Below are positions 1 through 7,768 of a DNA stretch of 64,000 nt, piece after piece. Where the stretch lies: NCBI RefSeq assembly GCF_001425485.1, contig NZ_LMQW01000034.1, forward strand, positions 62,001-126,000. Direction: 5' to 3'. Source of the DNA: Aureimonas sp. Leaf427 (GTDB lineage Bacteria > Pseudomonadota > Alphaproteobacteria > Rhizobiales > Rhizobiaceae). The first letter of the stretch is position 1. The number at the start of each line of letters is the position of its first letter. Below the pieces are notes generated by a model, which saw nothing but the letters and a program-made list of their open reading frames with translations, made no database searches and was not told where the DNA came from. The translations under genes were made by a program, and so were the position numbers.

Positions 1-127
1 AGGCCCCGTGGAAGCCTGCTCTGGCGAAACAGGCGCGAGCGGCGTCGAGCACCTGCCGGCGACGCTGATCCTGAGCGCTCGACGGGGCGGCGCTTGCCTC
101 CTCCAACACTGCGACAGACGAGGCCAA
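1..127 (-). CDS. TetR-family transcriptional regulator, N-terminal part only (runs off the left edge)
   Basis: The reverse strand reads a TetR-type N-terminus: RRQVLDAARACFARAGFHGA, the first helix of a TetR DNA-binding domain, preceded by a short Ala/Ser-rich leader. The gene starts inside the window and continues beyond base 1, so only about 42 residues are seen and the ligand domain is missing. The start is uncertain: a TTG at 127, a GTG at 109 and a TTG at 106 are all in frame, and none has a clear ribosome-binding site. A perfect 12-bp palindrome lies just upstream and could be its own operator. The regulated genes are probably to the left, outside the window. Confidence 0.68.
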   Translation of the reverse strand, partial: MASSVAVLEEASAAPSSAQDQRRRQVLDAARACFARAGFHGA

Positions 128-148
128 GCGGAGATCCCTAGCGAGAGC

Positions 149-160
149 GAACGATCGTTC
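149..160. promoter_or_regulatory. Candidate TetR operator, perfect 12-bp palindrome
   Basis: GAACGATCGTTC is perfectly self-complementary and lies about 20 bp upstream of the partial TetR gene, between it and the end of the GntR gene. Short palindromes of this kind near a tetR start are commonly autoregulatory operators. No binding evidence exists here, and a 12-bp palindrome could arise by chance. Confidence 0.4.
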
Positions 161-232
161 TCATACTGGATGCTGCAATGCACGTAAAGGCTCGTCCCGT
201 CGCATCGGCGGGCCGCGTCGATCCGTCCGGGC

Positions 233-1198
233 CTACTCGTTGTTCCCGGCTGGCTCGAAGGCCGACGCGGCGGTCGGCCGGGCCGAGACCTCCGCGCGCA
301 CGTCCGCATCGGACGTGTCCGGCACGATCGACTGCAGCAGCGTCTCGCGGGCGGAACGCAGATGGCGGCGGCAGAAGAACTCGACCTCGGTCGAATCGCG
401 GGAGGCGAGGGCGCGGATATAGTCGATATGCTCGGCGAGCGCCGTCCGGTTGCGCTCCTTTTCGCCGGTCTTGTTCCACTGGTAGTGGTAGTGGAAGATC
501 ATCGAGATGACGTCGTAGAAGTCGATCACGAAGCGATTGTGCGAGGCTTCGTGGATCAGGCGGTGAAAGCGCTCGTCGAGATCCGAGAACCGGTCGTAGC
601 GCGTCTCGATCTCCGCCAGGAACTGCCGGTGCTCGGCTTCCATCTGCGCAAGGCGCGTCCAGGCGGCGTCGTCGGGGGGGAGGGCGGCAAAGCGCAGCGC
701 GGCGCGCAGCTCGAACATCTCGCGCACTTCGGTGAGCTCCAGCGCGAACTCGCGCGTGAACCCTTTCAGCACCCACTGGCTGTTCCGCCGCTTCTCGATA
801 AGACCGAAGCGGCTGAAGCGGATCAGGAATTCGCGGACGGCCGAAACCCCGACGCCGAGGTCGCGCGCGATGTCCGCCTCGCTGATCAGATCGCCGGCAT
901 GGGCGTCACCGGCCAGAATCCGGTGCATGAAGCCGCGCTCGATGACGCGCGAGATCGGGTCGGTCTCTTCGGTCGGGAAGTAGTCGGAGGCTTCGGGGCG
1001 CCGCAGCAGCGTCTTCTTGCGCTTGTCCCAGGCGATGAGCCCGACCTCTTCGAGGCGGGCCAGGATCGAGCGGACGGTGGTGCGGCTGATCTCCAGGGCC
1101 GCGCCGAGTTCGGTCTCCGAGGGAAGATCGTCCGCCGCCTCGAGAAGCTGCAGGCTGCGGTTGTAGGAGTCCTTGAAGAGTGTTTTCGGCTTGCTCAC
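233..1198 (-). CDS. GntR/FCD regulator with two tandem winged-helix units
   Basis: A 321-residue DNA-binding regulator. Residues about 1-70 form one GntR-like winged helix (LPSETELGAALEISRTTVRS followed by a wing). Residues about 80-150 form a second one (ISEADIARDLGVGVSAVREF), and the C-terminal two thirds is an FCD-type helical ligand domain with a DLDERFHRLIHEASHN motif that usually binds metal or a carboxylate. Ordinary FadR/FCD proteins have one winged helix and about 230-250 residues, so the extra N-terminal unit is unusual. It is divergent from the mutarotase and ribose-type importer genes and is their most likely regulator. The C-terminal 40 residues are low-complexity. Confidence 0.85.
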   Translation of the reverse strand: MSKPKTLFKDSYNRSLQLLEAADDLPSETELGAALEISRTTVRSILARLEEVGLIAWDKRKKTLLRRPEASDYFPTEETDPISRVIERGFMHRILAGDAHAGDLISEADIARDLGVGVSAVREFLIRFSRFGLIEKRRNSQWVLKGFTREFALELTEVREMFELRAALRFAALPPDDAAWTRLAQMEAEHRQFLAEIETRYDRFSDLDERFHRLIHEASHNRFVIDFYDVISMIFHYHYQWNKTGEKERNRTALAEHIDYIRALASRDSTEVEFFCRRHLRSARETLLQSIVPDTSDADVRAEVSARPTAASAFEPAGNNE

Positions 1199-1365
1199 GC
1201 GAACTCGGGTCTGGGATCGTGACGAAGGCTTTCGCCGCCCTCGGCCGCTATAGCCGATGCGGATGTTTCTTGTCGATGAAAAGCCGTTCGGCTAGGTCTT
1301 GTCAGCCGACCTTATCGCAGATCGCCGGCCGATCGCAGCGCTGCCAGCCACCGGGACCCCCGCTC

Positions 1366-1800
1366 ATGCTCCGCCACATCCATCCGCTTCTCGGACCTGA
1401 ACTTCTCGGCGCGCTGCGGGCGCTCGGCCATGGGGACGAGGTGGTGATCGCCGACGCGAACTTCCCCTCCCATTCGGTCGGTCCAGAGGTCGTGCGGCTC
1501 GACGGGATCGACGCCGTCACCGCCGCCGAGGCGATTCTCACCCATCTGCCGCTCGACACGTTCGAGGACGCAGCCTTCCGCATGGCCGTCGTCGGCGATC
1601 CCGACGCGGTGCCGGAGGTCTGCCGGCTGTTCCAGGACTCGGTGAACCGGCTCGCCGGAGACTTCACCGTCCATGCCGTCGAGCGATTCGCCTTCTACGA
1701 ACGCGCCAAGAAGGCGCAGCTGATCGTCGCCACCGGCGAGCGTCGCCTCTACGGCAATCTCATCCTCAAGACCGGCGTTCTTCCGGAGGACAACCGCTAA
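1366..1800 (+). CDS. fucU: RbsD/FucU-family sugar mutarotase (L-fucose mutarotase type)
   Basis: A 144-residue cytoplasmic protein that should interconvert the anomers of a free sugar before it is phosphorylated or oxidised. The N-terminus (HIHPLLGPELLGALRALGHG, then DEVVIADANFPS) carries the conserved catalytic His and the ADANFP signature of FucU rather than RbsD. The C-terminal YGNLILKTGV matches the active-site edge of the family. The frame stays open upstream, but the ATG chosen gives the standard family N-terminus. It stands first in a likely sugar operon ahead of a ribose-type ABC importer, which suggests the imported sugar is a pyranose such as fucose, galactose or ribose. The exact sugar cannot be read from sequence. 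Confidence 0.88.
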   Translation: MLRHIHPLLGPELLGALRALGHGDEVVIADANFPSHSVGPEVVRLDGIDAVTAAEAILTHLPLDTFEDAAFRMAVVGDPDAVPEVCRLFQDSVNRLAGDFTVHAVERFAFYERAKKAQLIVATGERRLYGNLILKTGVLPEDNR

Positions 1801-1927
1801 TATGTTTGGAACGGATGTTGCAAACCGCTAACATGGCGGATAGCTTCATTCATGTCTTTTACTGGTTAAAGTACAGACCGGCCTTGAAGCCGGCATCCAT
1901 GAAATCAGTTCTGGGAGGAACGTCCGC

Positions 1928-2926
1928 ATGTCCATCGCAGCCCGAGCCATGTCCGCCACCCGCCGCTCGCTTCTGGCCGGCATCGCCCTGTCCGTCGGCG
2001 TCTTCGCCGCCGGCGTGCCCGCCGCCTTTGCACAGAACCCGACGATCCCGATCATCGTGAAGGACACGACCTCCTTCTACTGGCAGATCGTTCTGGCCGG
2101 CGCCCGTCAGGCTGGCAAGGATCTCGGCGTCACCGTTCCCGAGCTCGGCGCGCAGGCCGAAACTGACATCAACGGCCAGATCTCGATCCTTGAGAACGCC
2201 GTCTCCGGTTCGCCCGCCGCCATCGTCATCGCGCCGACCGAGCGCTCCGCCCTCGGCGCTCCGATCACGGAAGCCGCCAAGTCCGTTCCGGTCATCGGCA
2301 TCGACTCCTCGGCGGAATCGGACGCCTTCACCTCGTTCCTGACGACCGACAACGTGCAGGGCGGCCGCATCGCGGCGGACGGCCTCGCGGCGGCCATCAA
2401 GGCCAAGACCGGCAAGGAAGAGGGCGACGTCGCGCTCATCACCAACTCGCCGAATGCTGGCTCGCTGGAAGAGCGCAAGAAGGGCTTCGTCGAGCAGCTC
2501 GCCGCCAAGCATCCGGGCCTAAAGCTCGTCGCGGACAAGTATGCCGACGGTCAGGCCGCGACTGGTCTCAACATCACGACCGACCTTCTGACCGCCAACC
2601 CGAACCTCGTCGGCATCTTCGCCTCGAACCTCATCATGGCCCAGGGCGCAGGGCAGGCGGTCGCCGAGAACGGCGTGAAGGACAAGGTCGCGCTGATCGG
2701 CTTCGACTCCGACGAGCGTCTCGTCGGTTTCCTGAAGGACGGCGTCATCTCCGCCCTCGTGGTCCAGGACCCCTACCGGATGGGCTACGACGGCATCAAG
2801 ACGGCGCTCGCGGCCTCCAAGAAGGAGAGCGTCGAGAAGTTCGTCGACACCGGCGCGAACCTCATCACCACCGAGAACATGAACGAGGCTCGCTCGCAGG
2901 AGCTGCTGAACCCCAAGGTTCAGTAA
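1928..2926 (+). CDS. Ribose-type ABC importer, periplasmic sugar-binding protein
   Basis: A 332-residue periplasmic solute-binding protein of the RbsB/Peripl_BP_4 family. Residues 1-35 are an export signal (TRR, then a hydrophobic stretch ending PAAFA before Q36). The mature part opens with the typical first strand (IPIIVKDTTSFYWQIVLAGA) and has the two-lobe alternation of the family, with IGFDS near the C-terminal lobe. A strong ribosome-binding site (GGGAGGAA) precedes the ATG. It is followed by an ATP-binding gene and a permease gene on the same strand, a complete CUT2 importer. A strong hairpin separates it from the ATP-binding gene. The sugar is not predictable from sequence; the fucU neighbour points to a pyranose. 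Confidence 0.9.
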   Translation: MSIAARAMSATRRSLLAGIALSVGVFAAGVPAAFAQNPTIPIIVKDTTSFYWQIVLAGARQAGKDLGVTVPELGAQAETDINGQISILENAVSGSPAAIVIAPTERSALGAPITEAAKSVPVIGIDSSAESDAFTSFLTTDNVQGGRIAADGLAAAIKAKTGKEEGDVALITNSPNAGSLEERKKGFVEQLAAKHPGLKLVADKYADGQAATGLNITTDLLTANPNLVGIFASNLIMAQGAGQAVAENGVKDKVALIGFDSDERLVGFLKDGVISALVVQDPYRMGYDGIKTALAASKKESVEKFVDTGANLITTENMNEARSQELLNPKVQ

Positions 2927-2944
2927 GGCCCGCCGCCATCGGCG

Positions 2945-2967
2945 CGGCGCCCGCCCTGCGGGCGCCG
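2945..2967 (+). promoter_or_regulatory. Intercistronic hairpin after the binding-protein gene
   Basis: A 10-bp GC-only stem with a 3-nt loop (right arm GCGGGCGCC) sits 20 bp after the binding-protein stop codon and has no T-run. It is therefore unlikely to be a full terminator. It probably protects the 3' end of the binding-protein transcript, so that this protein is made in excess over the ATPase and permease. Confidence 0.55.
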
Positions 2968-3042
2968 ATCCTTGAGCCTTCGCCCGCCGTCCGCCGCCAT
3001 GCGGGGCGGGCGCGGGTCTTCGACAGTTAGGGGAGCCGAGCC

Positions 3043-4569
3043 GTGTCGAGCGCCACCGCATCCGCCGCGTCCAAGCCTGCCGCCGGCCTCGGCGTTCCCA
3101 TCCTGGAGCTGCGTGGGCTCGAGAAGAGCTACGGCCCCGTTCTCGCGCTGAAACCCGCCTCGCTCGCCTTCGAGGAAGGCGAGGTCCATGCCATCGTCGG
3201 CGAGAACGGCGCGGGCAAGTCCACGCTGATCAAGCTCCTGACGGGCGTCATCCGGCGTTCGGGCGGCGACATTCTCTGGCAGGGCCAGACGGTGGCTCTG
3301 GCCGATCCGCAGGAGGCGATCGATCGCGGCATCAACGCCGTGCATCAGGAGGTCGTTCTCTGCCGGCACCTGACGGTCGCCGCGAACATCTTCCTCGGCG
3401 ACGAGCGGACCAAGTTCGGACTTCTGAAGAAGCGCGAGATGACCCGCGCCGCGCAGCAGATCCTCGACGATCTCGGCTTCCAGCTTCCCGCCGACGCGCT
3501 GCTCGGCTCGCTCACCATCGGGCAGCAGCAACTCGTCGCGACGGCGCGCGCCTCGCTGCGCGGCACGCGCTTTCTCATCTTCGACGAGCCGACCGCCTAC
3601 CTCACCCGCCAGGAGGCCGCGCAGCTCTTCGCGCTGATCCGGCGCCTGAAGGCCGAGGGCGTCACCATCGTCTATATCAGCCACCGGATGGAGGAGGTCT
3701 TCGAGCTCGCCGACCGCGTCTCGGTCCTGCGCGACGGAACGCTCGTCGGCACGCGCCTCATCGGCGAGACCGACGATGCCGAGCTCGTCGCCATGATGAT
3801 CAACCGGACGCTGGAGCAGATCTACCACAAGGAGACGATCCCCTTCGGCAAGACGCTGATCGAGACGCGCGGGCTCTCCGGCCCCGGCTTCGAGGACGTC
3901 TCGATCACGGTTCGCGCCGGCGAGATCGTCGGGCTCTACGGCCTCATCGGCGCCGGCCGCTCCGAATTCGCGCTGAGCCTCTTCGGACGCCATCCGAAGA
4001 CGGCCGGCGAGATTCTCTGGAAGGGCGAGCCGGTCGACATCCGCTCCGAGCGGCGGGCGATCGACCTCGGCATCGCGCTGGCGCCGGAAAGCCGCCGCGA
4101 CCAGGGTCTGGCGCTGAACCTGCCGATCGGGCTGAACCTCAATCTTCCGATCTACGACCGGCTGACGCGGGGCCTGACGATCTCCGGCCGCCGCGAGAAC
4201 GAGCATGCGGACCGGCAGATCAAGGATCTCGCGATCAAGACGCCGAGCCGCGCCTCGCTCGCCTCCTCCATGTCCGGCGGCAACCAGCAGAAGATCGTCA
4301 TCGGCAAATGGCTGAACCACGGCGCGGAGATCTTCATCTTCGACGAGCCGACGGTCGGCGTCGATGTCGGCACCAAGGCCGAGATCTACCGCCTCTTCGG
4401 ACGGCTCCTGAAGGACGGGGCGGGGATCCTCCTCATCTCCTCCTACCTGCCGGAGGTCTACGAGCTGGCGGACACGCTGCACGTCTTCCGCACCGGCCGC
4501 CTCGTCGCGACGCGCGAGCATCGCTCGGCCAGCCACGAAGACATTCTCGCCCAGGCCATCGGCGTCTGA
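3043..4569 (+). CDS. Ribose-type ABC importer, double ATP-binding protein
   Basis: A 508-residue cytoplasmic ATPase with two fused nucleotide-binding domains, as in RbsA, XylG and MglA. The N-terminal domain has Walker A GENGAGKST (about residue 55) and Walker B FLIFDEPTAY, but its signature reads LTIGQQQ. The C-terminal domain has the family's usual degenerate Walker A (GLIGAGRSE, no Lys) and an intact SGGNQQK signature followed by FIFDEPTVGVD. This asymmetry is normal for CUT2 ATPases. The start is a GTG with GGGGAG seven bases upstream. It should power the permease encoded 42 bp downstream, fed by the upstream binding protein. Confidence 0.92.
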   Translation: MSSATASAASKPAAGLGVPILELRGLEKSYGPVLALKPASLAFEEGEVHAIVGENGAGKSTLIKLLTGVIRRSGGDILWQGQTVALADPQEAIDRGINAVHQEVVLCRHLTVAANIFLGDERTKFGLLKKREMTRAAQQILDDLGFQLPADALLGSLTIGQQQLVATARASLRGTRFLIFDEPTAYLTRQEAAQLFALIRRLKAEGVTIVYISHRMEEVFELADRVSVLRDGTLVGTRLIGETDDAELVAMMINRTLEQIYHKETIPFGKTLIETRGLSGPGFEDVSITVRAGEIVGLYGLIGAGRSEFALSLFGRHPKTAGEILWKGEPVDIRSERRAIDLGIALAPESRRDQGLALNLPIGLNLNLPIYDRLTRGLTISGRRENEHADRQIKDLAIKTPSRASLASSMSGGNQQKIVIGKWLNHGAEIFIFDEPTVGVDVGTKAEIYRLFGRLLKDGAGILLISSYLPEVYELADTLHVFRTGRLVATREHRSASHEDILAQAIGV

Positions 4570-4611
4570 CGACCCCCGACCCATCCGGCCCGACCCATTC
4601 GGAAGGACACC

Positions 4612-5595
4612 ATGACCCTTCAGTCATCGAACGCCAACGCGGCGGCGGCGGCCGCAAAGCCCCGGCGAAACTGGAATTTCCTCTTCGCGCTGACGCTGCT
4701 CGGCCTGCTTGTGCTGCTCTGGGTGGCGCTCGCCGCCGCGACGCCGAATTTCGCCAGCCAGAACAACATCTCGAACCTTCTGCGCCAGGGCTCGATGATC
4801 GCGATCCTGGCGCTCGGCCAGACCTTCGTCATCATCACCGCCGGCATCGATCTCTCGGTCGGCGCCATCGTCGGCTTCTCGACGACGGTCATCGCCTGGC
4901 TGCTCCAGGCGGGCGTGCCGGTTCCGGTGGCGATCCTCCTGACGCTGCTGATGGGCCTTGCGATCGGCATCTTCCATGGCTTCGGCATTGTGCGGATGGG
5001 CCTGCCGCCCTTCATCATCACGCTGGCCTCGCTGACCGCGCTTCGCGGCATCGGCCTCCTCATCACCAACGGCTCGACGATCTCGATCACCAATGCCGGC
5101 TTCAACGAGTTCTCGCGCAACAACTTCCTCGGCATCCCCAACCTCTTCTGGATGGTGATCGTGGTGGCGGTGCCGGCCTATTTCTTCCTGCATCGCTCGC
5201 GCTGGGGGCGCTATCTCTTCGCGGTCGGCTCCAACCCGGAGGCCGCGCGCCTCTCCGGCGTCAACGTTCCGCGCATGATCTATCTCGCCTACAGCCTCTC
5301 CGCGCTCTGCGCCGCCTTCGTCGGCGTGCTTCTGGCCGCGCGCATCGGCGTCGGCAACGCGACGCAGGCGGAAGGCTGGGAGCTTCAGGCCATCGCTTCC
5401 TCGGTCATCGGTGGCACCAGCCTCTTCGGCGCGGTCGGCTCGGTGCAGGGGCCGCTGATCGGCGCCTTCATCCTCGCCACGATCAACAACGGCGCGAACC
5501 TCCTGAACGTCAATTCCTTCTGGCAGCGCATCATCACGGGCGGGCTGATCATCGTGATCGTCTATTTCGACGGCCTGCGCCGGCGCGGCCGGTAA
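4612..5595 (+). CDS. Ribose-type ABC importer, inner-membrane permease
   Basis: A 327-residue polytopic membrane protein of the RbsC/BPD_transp_2 family. It shows the hallmark ITAGIDLSVGAIVGFS segment near residue 80 and the C-terminal motif VIGGTSLFGAVGSVQGPLIG that contacts the ATPase. About 8-10 hydrophobic segments are visible, consistent with the family. It likely works as a homodimer with the double ATPase encoded just upstream. It is the last gene of the fucU-importer operon and is followed immediately by a strong terminator. A basic cytoplasmic tail (GLRRRGR) ends the protein. Confidence 0.92.
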   Translation: MTLQSSNANAAAAAAKPRRNWNFLFALTLLGLLVLLWVALAAATPNFASQNNISNLLRQGSMIAILALGQTFVIITAGIDLSVGAIVGFSTTVIAWLLQAGVPVPVAILLTLLMGLAIGIFHGFGIVRMGLPPFIITLASLTALRGIGLLITNGSTISITNAGFNEFSRNNFLGIPNLFWMVIVVAVPAYFFLHRSRWGRYLFAVGSNPEAARLSGVNVPRMIYLAYSLSALCAAFVGVLLAARIGVGNATQAEGWELQAIASSVIGGTSLFGAVGSVQGPLIGAFILATINNGANLLNVNSFWQRIITGGLIIVIVYFDGLRRRGR

Positions 5596-5620
5596 GATCT
5601 GAGGGCCGAGAACACGGGAA

Positions 5621-5650
5621 GGGCGGCGATCCGGGATCGCCGCCCTTTTT
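5621..5650 (+). terminator. Rho-independent terminator of the ribose-type importer operon
   Basis: An 11-bp perfect stem (left arm GGGCGGCGATC), a 3-nt loop and then five T residues begin 25 bp after the permease stop codon. The T-run touches the stop codon of the convergent cell-wall hydrolase gene, so the hairpin may serve both strands. Confidence 0.85.
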
Positions 5651-6435
5651 CATTCCTGGACCTGATAGAGCGTGACGCCGCCGCCCGCACCCGGCTCGAT
5701 CGGCGGCAGTGCGCCCGGCGCCATCGGCGCGTCCTCCGGGGTGGGCAGGGCCTGGCCCGTCGCGACCGACGTCCATTCGTGCGAGAAGCTTCTGAGATCG
5801 GCGGCGGGCTGCGGCTCCTGCTGCCATGCCTCGCGGCGGCGGACGGGCTCGGCCATCGGCTCCAGCGTGCCGTAGCGGGCGGGATCGACGGCGCTCGCCT
5901 CGCGGCGCTGGGTCGGCACGTAGTCGAGCCGGGCCTGCTTGCGGCGCACCATGTCCTGCGTTGAGGAGGCGTCGCGGCGCTTCTCGTAGAAGGCGTTGCC
6001 GCCGAGAATCGCGACATAGTGCATGTTGTTGTAGGGGTAGGAGTAGCCGGCGGTGTGGAAGAACATCGCCTTGCCGACCTTCGGGTGGCGCTGGCCCTTC
6101 AGCACGACGCGCGCGGTCTTGTAGGCGAGGTCGCGACCCTTGCCCATCGGCTTGGAGAGAACGCCCGGCGCGAACTGCTTCTTCTGGCCGACGACGCCGC
6201 AGACGGAGTTCGGATATTTGCCCGACTTCAGCCGGTTCATCACGACCGTGCCGACGGCCATCATGCCTTCGGGGCTGGAACGGTTCGACTCGAAGTACAT
6301 GGCGCGCGCCATGCAATCCTGCGCCGACAGGGTTGGCATGCGCGCACAGCCCGACATGAGGGCAAGCGCCAGCAGCGGAGCTGCCCGCAAGGCCGGATGT
6401 CCGAGCGGAAGGAGGCGTCGGGAGCGGGTGGACAT
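5650..6435 (-). CDS. SleB-like cell-wall hydrolase, predicted lipoprotein
   Basis: A 261-residue exported protein. Its N-terminus is a lipoprotein signal: a basic start, then APLLALALMSGC with Cys at the expected lipid-attachment site. Residues about 40-160 match the Hydrolase_2/SleB fold. Visible features are ARAMYFESN with the catalytic-type Glu, GMMAVGTVVMNRLKSGKYPN, and the A-F-H-T/Y-P-Y-N-N segment. SleB-type enzymes are peptidoglycan lytic transglycosylases or amidases; in alphaproteobacteria they occur outside spore formers and probably help remodel the wall. The last 90 residues are low-complexity. It lies alone between two convergent or unrelated transcription units. Confidence 0.82.
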   Translation of the reverse strand: MSTRSRRLLPLGHPALRAAPLLALALMSGCARMPTLSAQDCMARAMYFESNRSSPEGMMAVGTVVMNRLKSGKYPNSVCGVVGQKKQFAPGVLSKPMGKGRDLAYKTARVVLKGQRHPKVGKAMFFHTAGYSYPYNNMHYVAILGGNAFYEKRRDASSTQDMVRRKQARLDYVPTQRREASAVDPARYGTLEPMAEPVRRREAWQQEPQPAADLRSFSHEWTSVATGQALPTPEDAPMAPGALPPIEPGAGGGVTLYQVQE

Positions 6436-6605
6436 GGGCTTCCCGTGTCATGGACAAGACGTCTCAATTTGAACCGCAACCCTTAACGATTCGTCGACGT
6501 CCAGCTTCCCGCAAGCTTTTCATGCGTGCGCGGATCGCAAAGCCGGGTACGCAGCCCGGTCCGACATGGCCTCGAGCGGGCTCGTGTCCGTCGCCGGACA
6601 AATGG

Positions 6606-6640
6606 AAAGGCCCCGAACCTTTCGGTTCGGAGCCTTTTCG
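6606..6640 (-). terminator. Terminator after the membrane-protein gene (probably bidirectional)
   Basis: A 13-pair stem with one mismatch and a 4-nt loop (left arm CCCCGAACC, right arm GGTTCGG) lies just beyond the membrane-protein stop codon. Runs of A and T flank it on the two sides, so it could stop transcription in either direction. Confidence 0.75.
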
Positions 6641-6661
6641 TTTCGTCGTGATCCTGAAGGA

Positions 6662-7573
6662 TCAGATCGTGGTGGCGCGGGCCGGGAGCACGCGGTCGGC
6701 ATAGACCGGGTGGACGACGCCCGAGCGGCCGCCGAGCCAGCCGGCGACGGCGCCGAGAACCAGCGAGAAGAAGGCGATCAGGGCGCCGGTCGAGACGACG
6801 GAGGCAGCCGTGTCGGCGGCCTGGACGGCCTGTTCCTTGGCGGTCGCGACAGCCTGCGTGTAGCGGGCCTCGTAGGTCTGCACGTCCGTGCGAGCCTGCT
6901 CGATCGGGATGTTTCGGGCGCTGGCCAGCGCCGTGGCGGCACGCTCGCGCGCATCGGCCTTTTCGCTCTCGTCGCCGGTGACGACGGCGCGCATGGCGGA
7001 GACGGCCGCGGCGTTCAGCGCCTCGGGGTCCGTGCCGGTCGCGCGGATCTGCTGCTCGAGATCGTCCAGCGGGTTCATTTCGGAGATCGCGGGAGCCGCC
7101 GTCTGCGCGACGGTCTGGCCGATGCCGCCGACCGCCGAGGAGATGCCGCTGAAGGCGCCGCCGATGATGCCGCCGGCAGCGGTCGTCAGAAGGTAGATCA
7201 CGAGGAGCGTGGTCGCCGCCCAGGTGGTGAGGCCGTGGAAGGCTCCGGTCGTCGGGATGGTCTTGCCGGACATGCGGGCCGCGACGTAGCCGCCGGCGAA
7301 GGAGGCGACGATGCCGGAGACGACGTACCAGACGCCGGCGGCGATCGAGAACGTGCTCGCCATCGGGCTGTCGCCGGTGGCCGGGTCGATCGTGGCGACA
7401 CCGATGCCGATGCCGAGCATGGTCAGGAGCACCTGCACGACGATGGCGACGACGATGCCGGCGAAGATGGCGCCCCAGGACACCTTGTTCATCAGCGAAG
7501 CCTTGGCCTCCCCATCGAGCGATGTGCCCAGCGTTCCGTTGGAGCCGAGAACGGCCGATCTTGCTTCACTCAT
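6662..7573 (-). CDS. Membrane protein of unknown function with an internal amphipathic domain
   Basis: I do not recognise a named family. From the ATG giving MSEARSAVLGS the protein is about 303 residues. Residues about 30-60, 75-100 and 115-140 are hydrophobic, Gly/Ala-rich membrane spans (for example GAIFAGIVVAIVVQVLLTM). Residues about 160-255 form a soluble, acidic, Ala-rich helical region, and a final span (IAFFSLVLGAVAGWLGGRSG) lies near the C-terminus. The frame extends 17 codons upstream, but the internal ATG is the better start. Membrane proteins of this layout are common in rhizobia and are sometimes stress-induced; a possible EcfG-type promoter lies upstream. It is monocistronic, with its own terminator. 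Confidence 0.6.
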   Translation of the reverse strand: MSEARSAVLGSNGTLGTSLDGEAKASLMNKVSWGAIFAGIVVAIVVQVLLTMLGIGIGVATIDPATGDSPMASTFSIAAGVWYVVSGIVASFAGGYVAARMSGKTIPTTGAFHGLTTWAATTLLVIYLLTTAAGGIIGGAFSGISSAVGGIGQTVAQTAAPAISEMNPLDDLEQQIRATGTDPEALNAAAVSAMRAVVTGDESEKADARERAATALASARNIPIEQARTDVQTYEARYTQAVATAKEQAVQAADTAASVVSTGALIAFFSLVLGAVAGWLGGRSGVVHPVYADRVLPARATTI

Positions 7574-7637
7574 GGGATACACCTCGAAGACGCCGGTGCT
7601 GTTCGCAAGCCGGACAAATGACACTAGAGGCCTTCGA

Positions 7638-7662
7638 AACGTTCACTGCTCCATAAGGTTCG
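7638..7662 (-). promoter_or_regulatory. Possible EcfG-type (general stress) promoter
   Basis: On the reverse strand CGAAC, 16 bases and then CGTT lie about 65 bp upstream of the membrane-protein start. The alphaproteobacterial EcfG consensus is GGAAC-16/17-CGTT, so four of the five -35 bases and all of the -10 core agree. Chance matches of this quality are not rare, so this is a weak call. Confidence 0.3.
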
Positions 7663-7768
7663 CCTGCGCCGCGAATTCTTTTCGGCAGCCGGCTTTCCTC
7701 GTTCTTGGCGCTGGCCGAGCGGTCTTCGCGCACCTATCTCGCCCCATTCCTTCTCGCACGGGCGTTCC

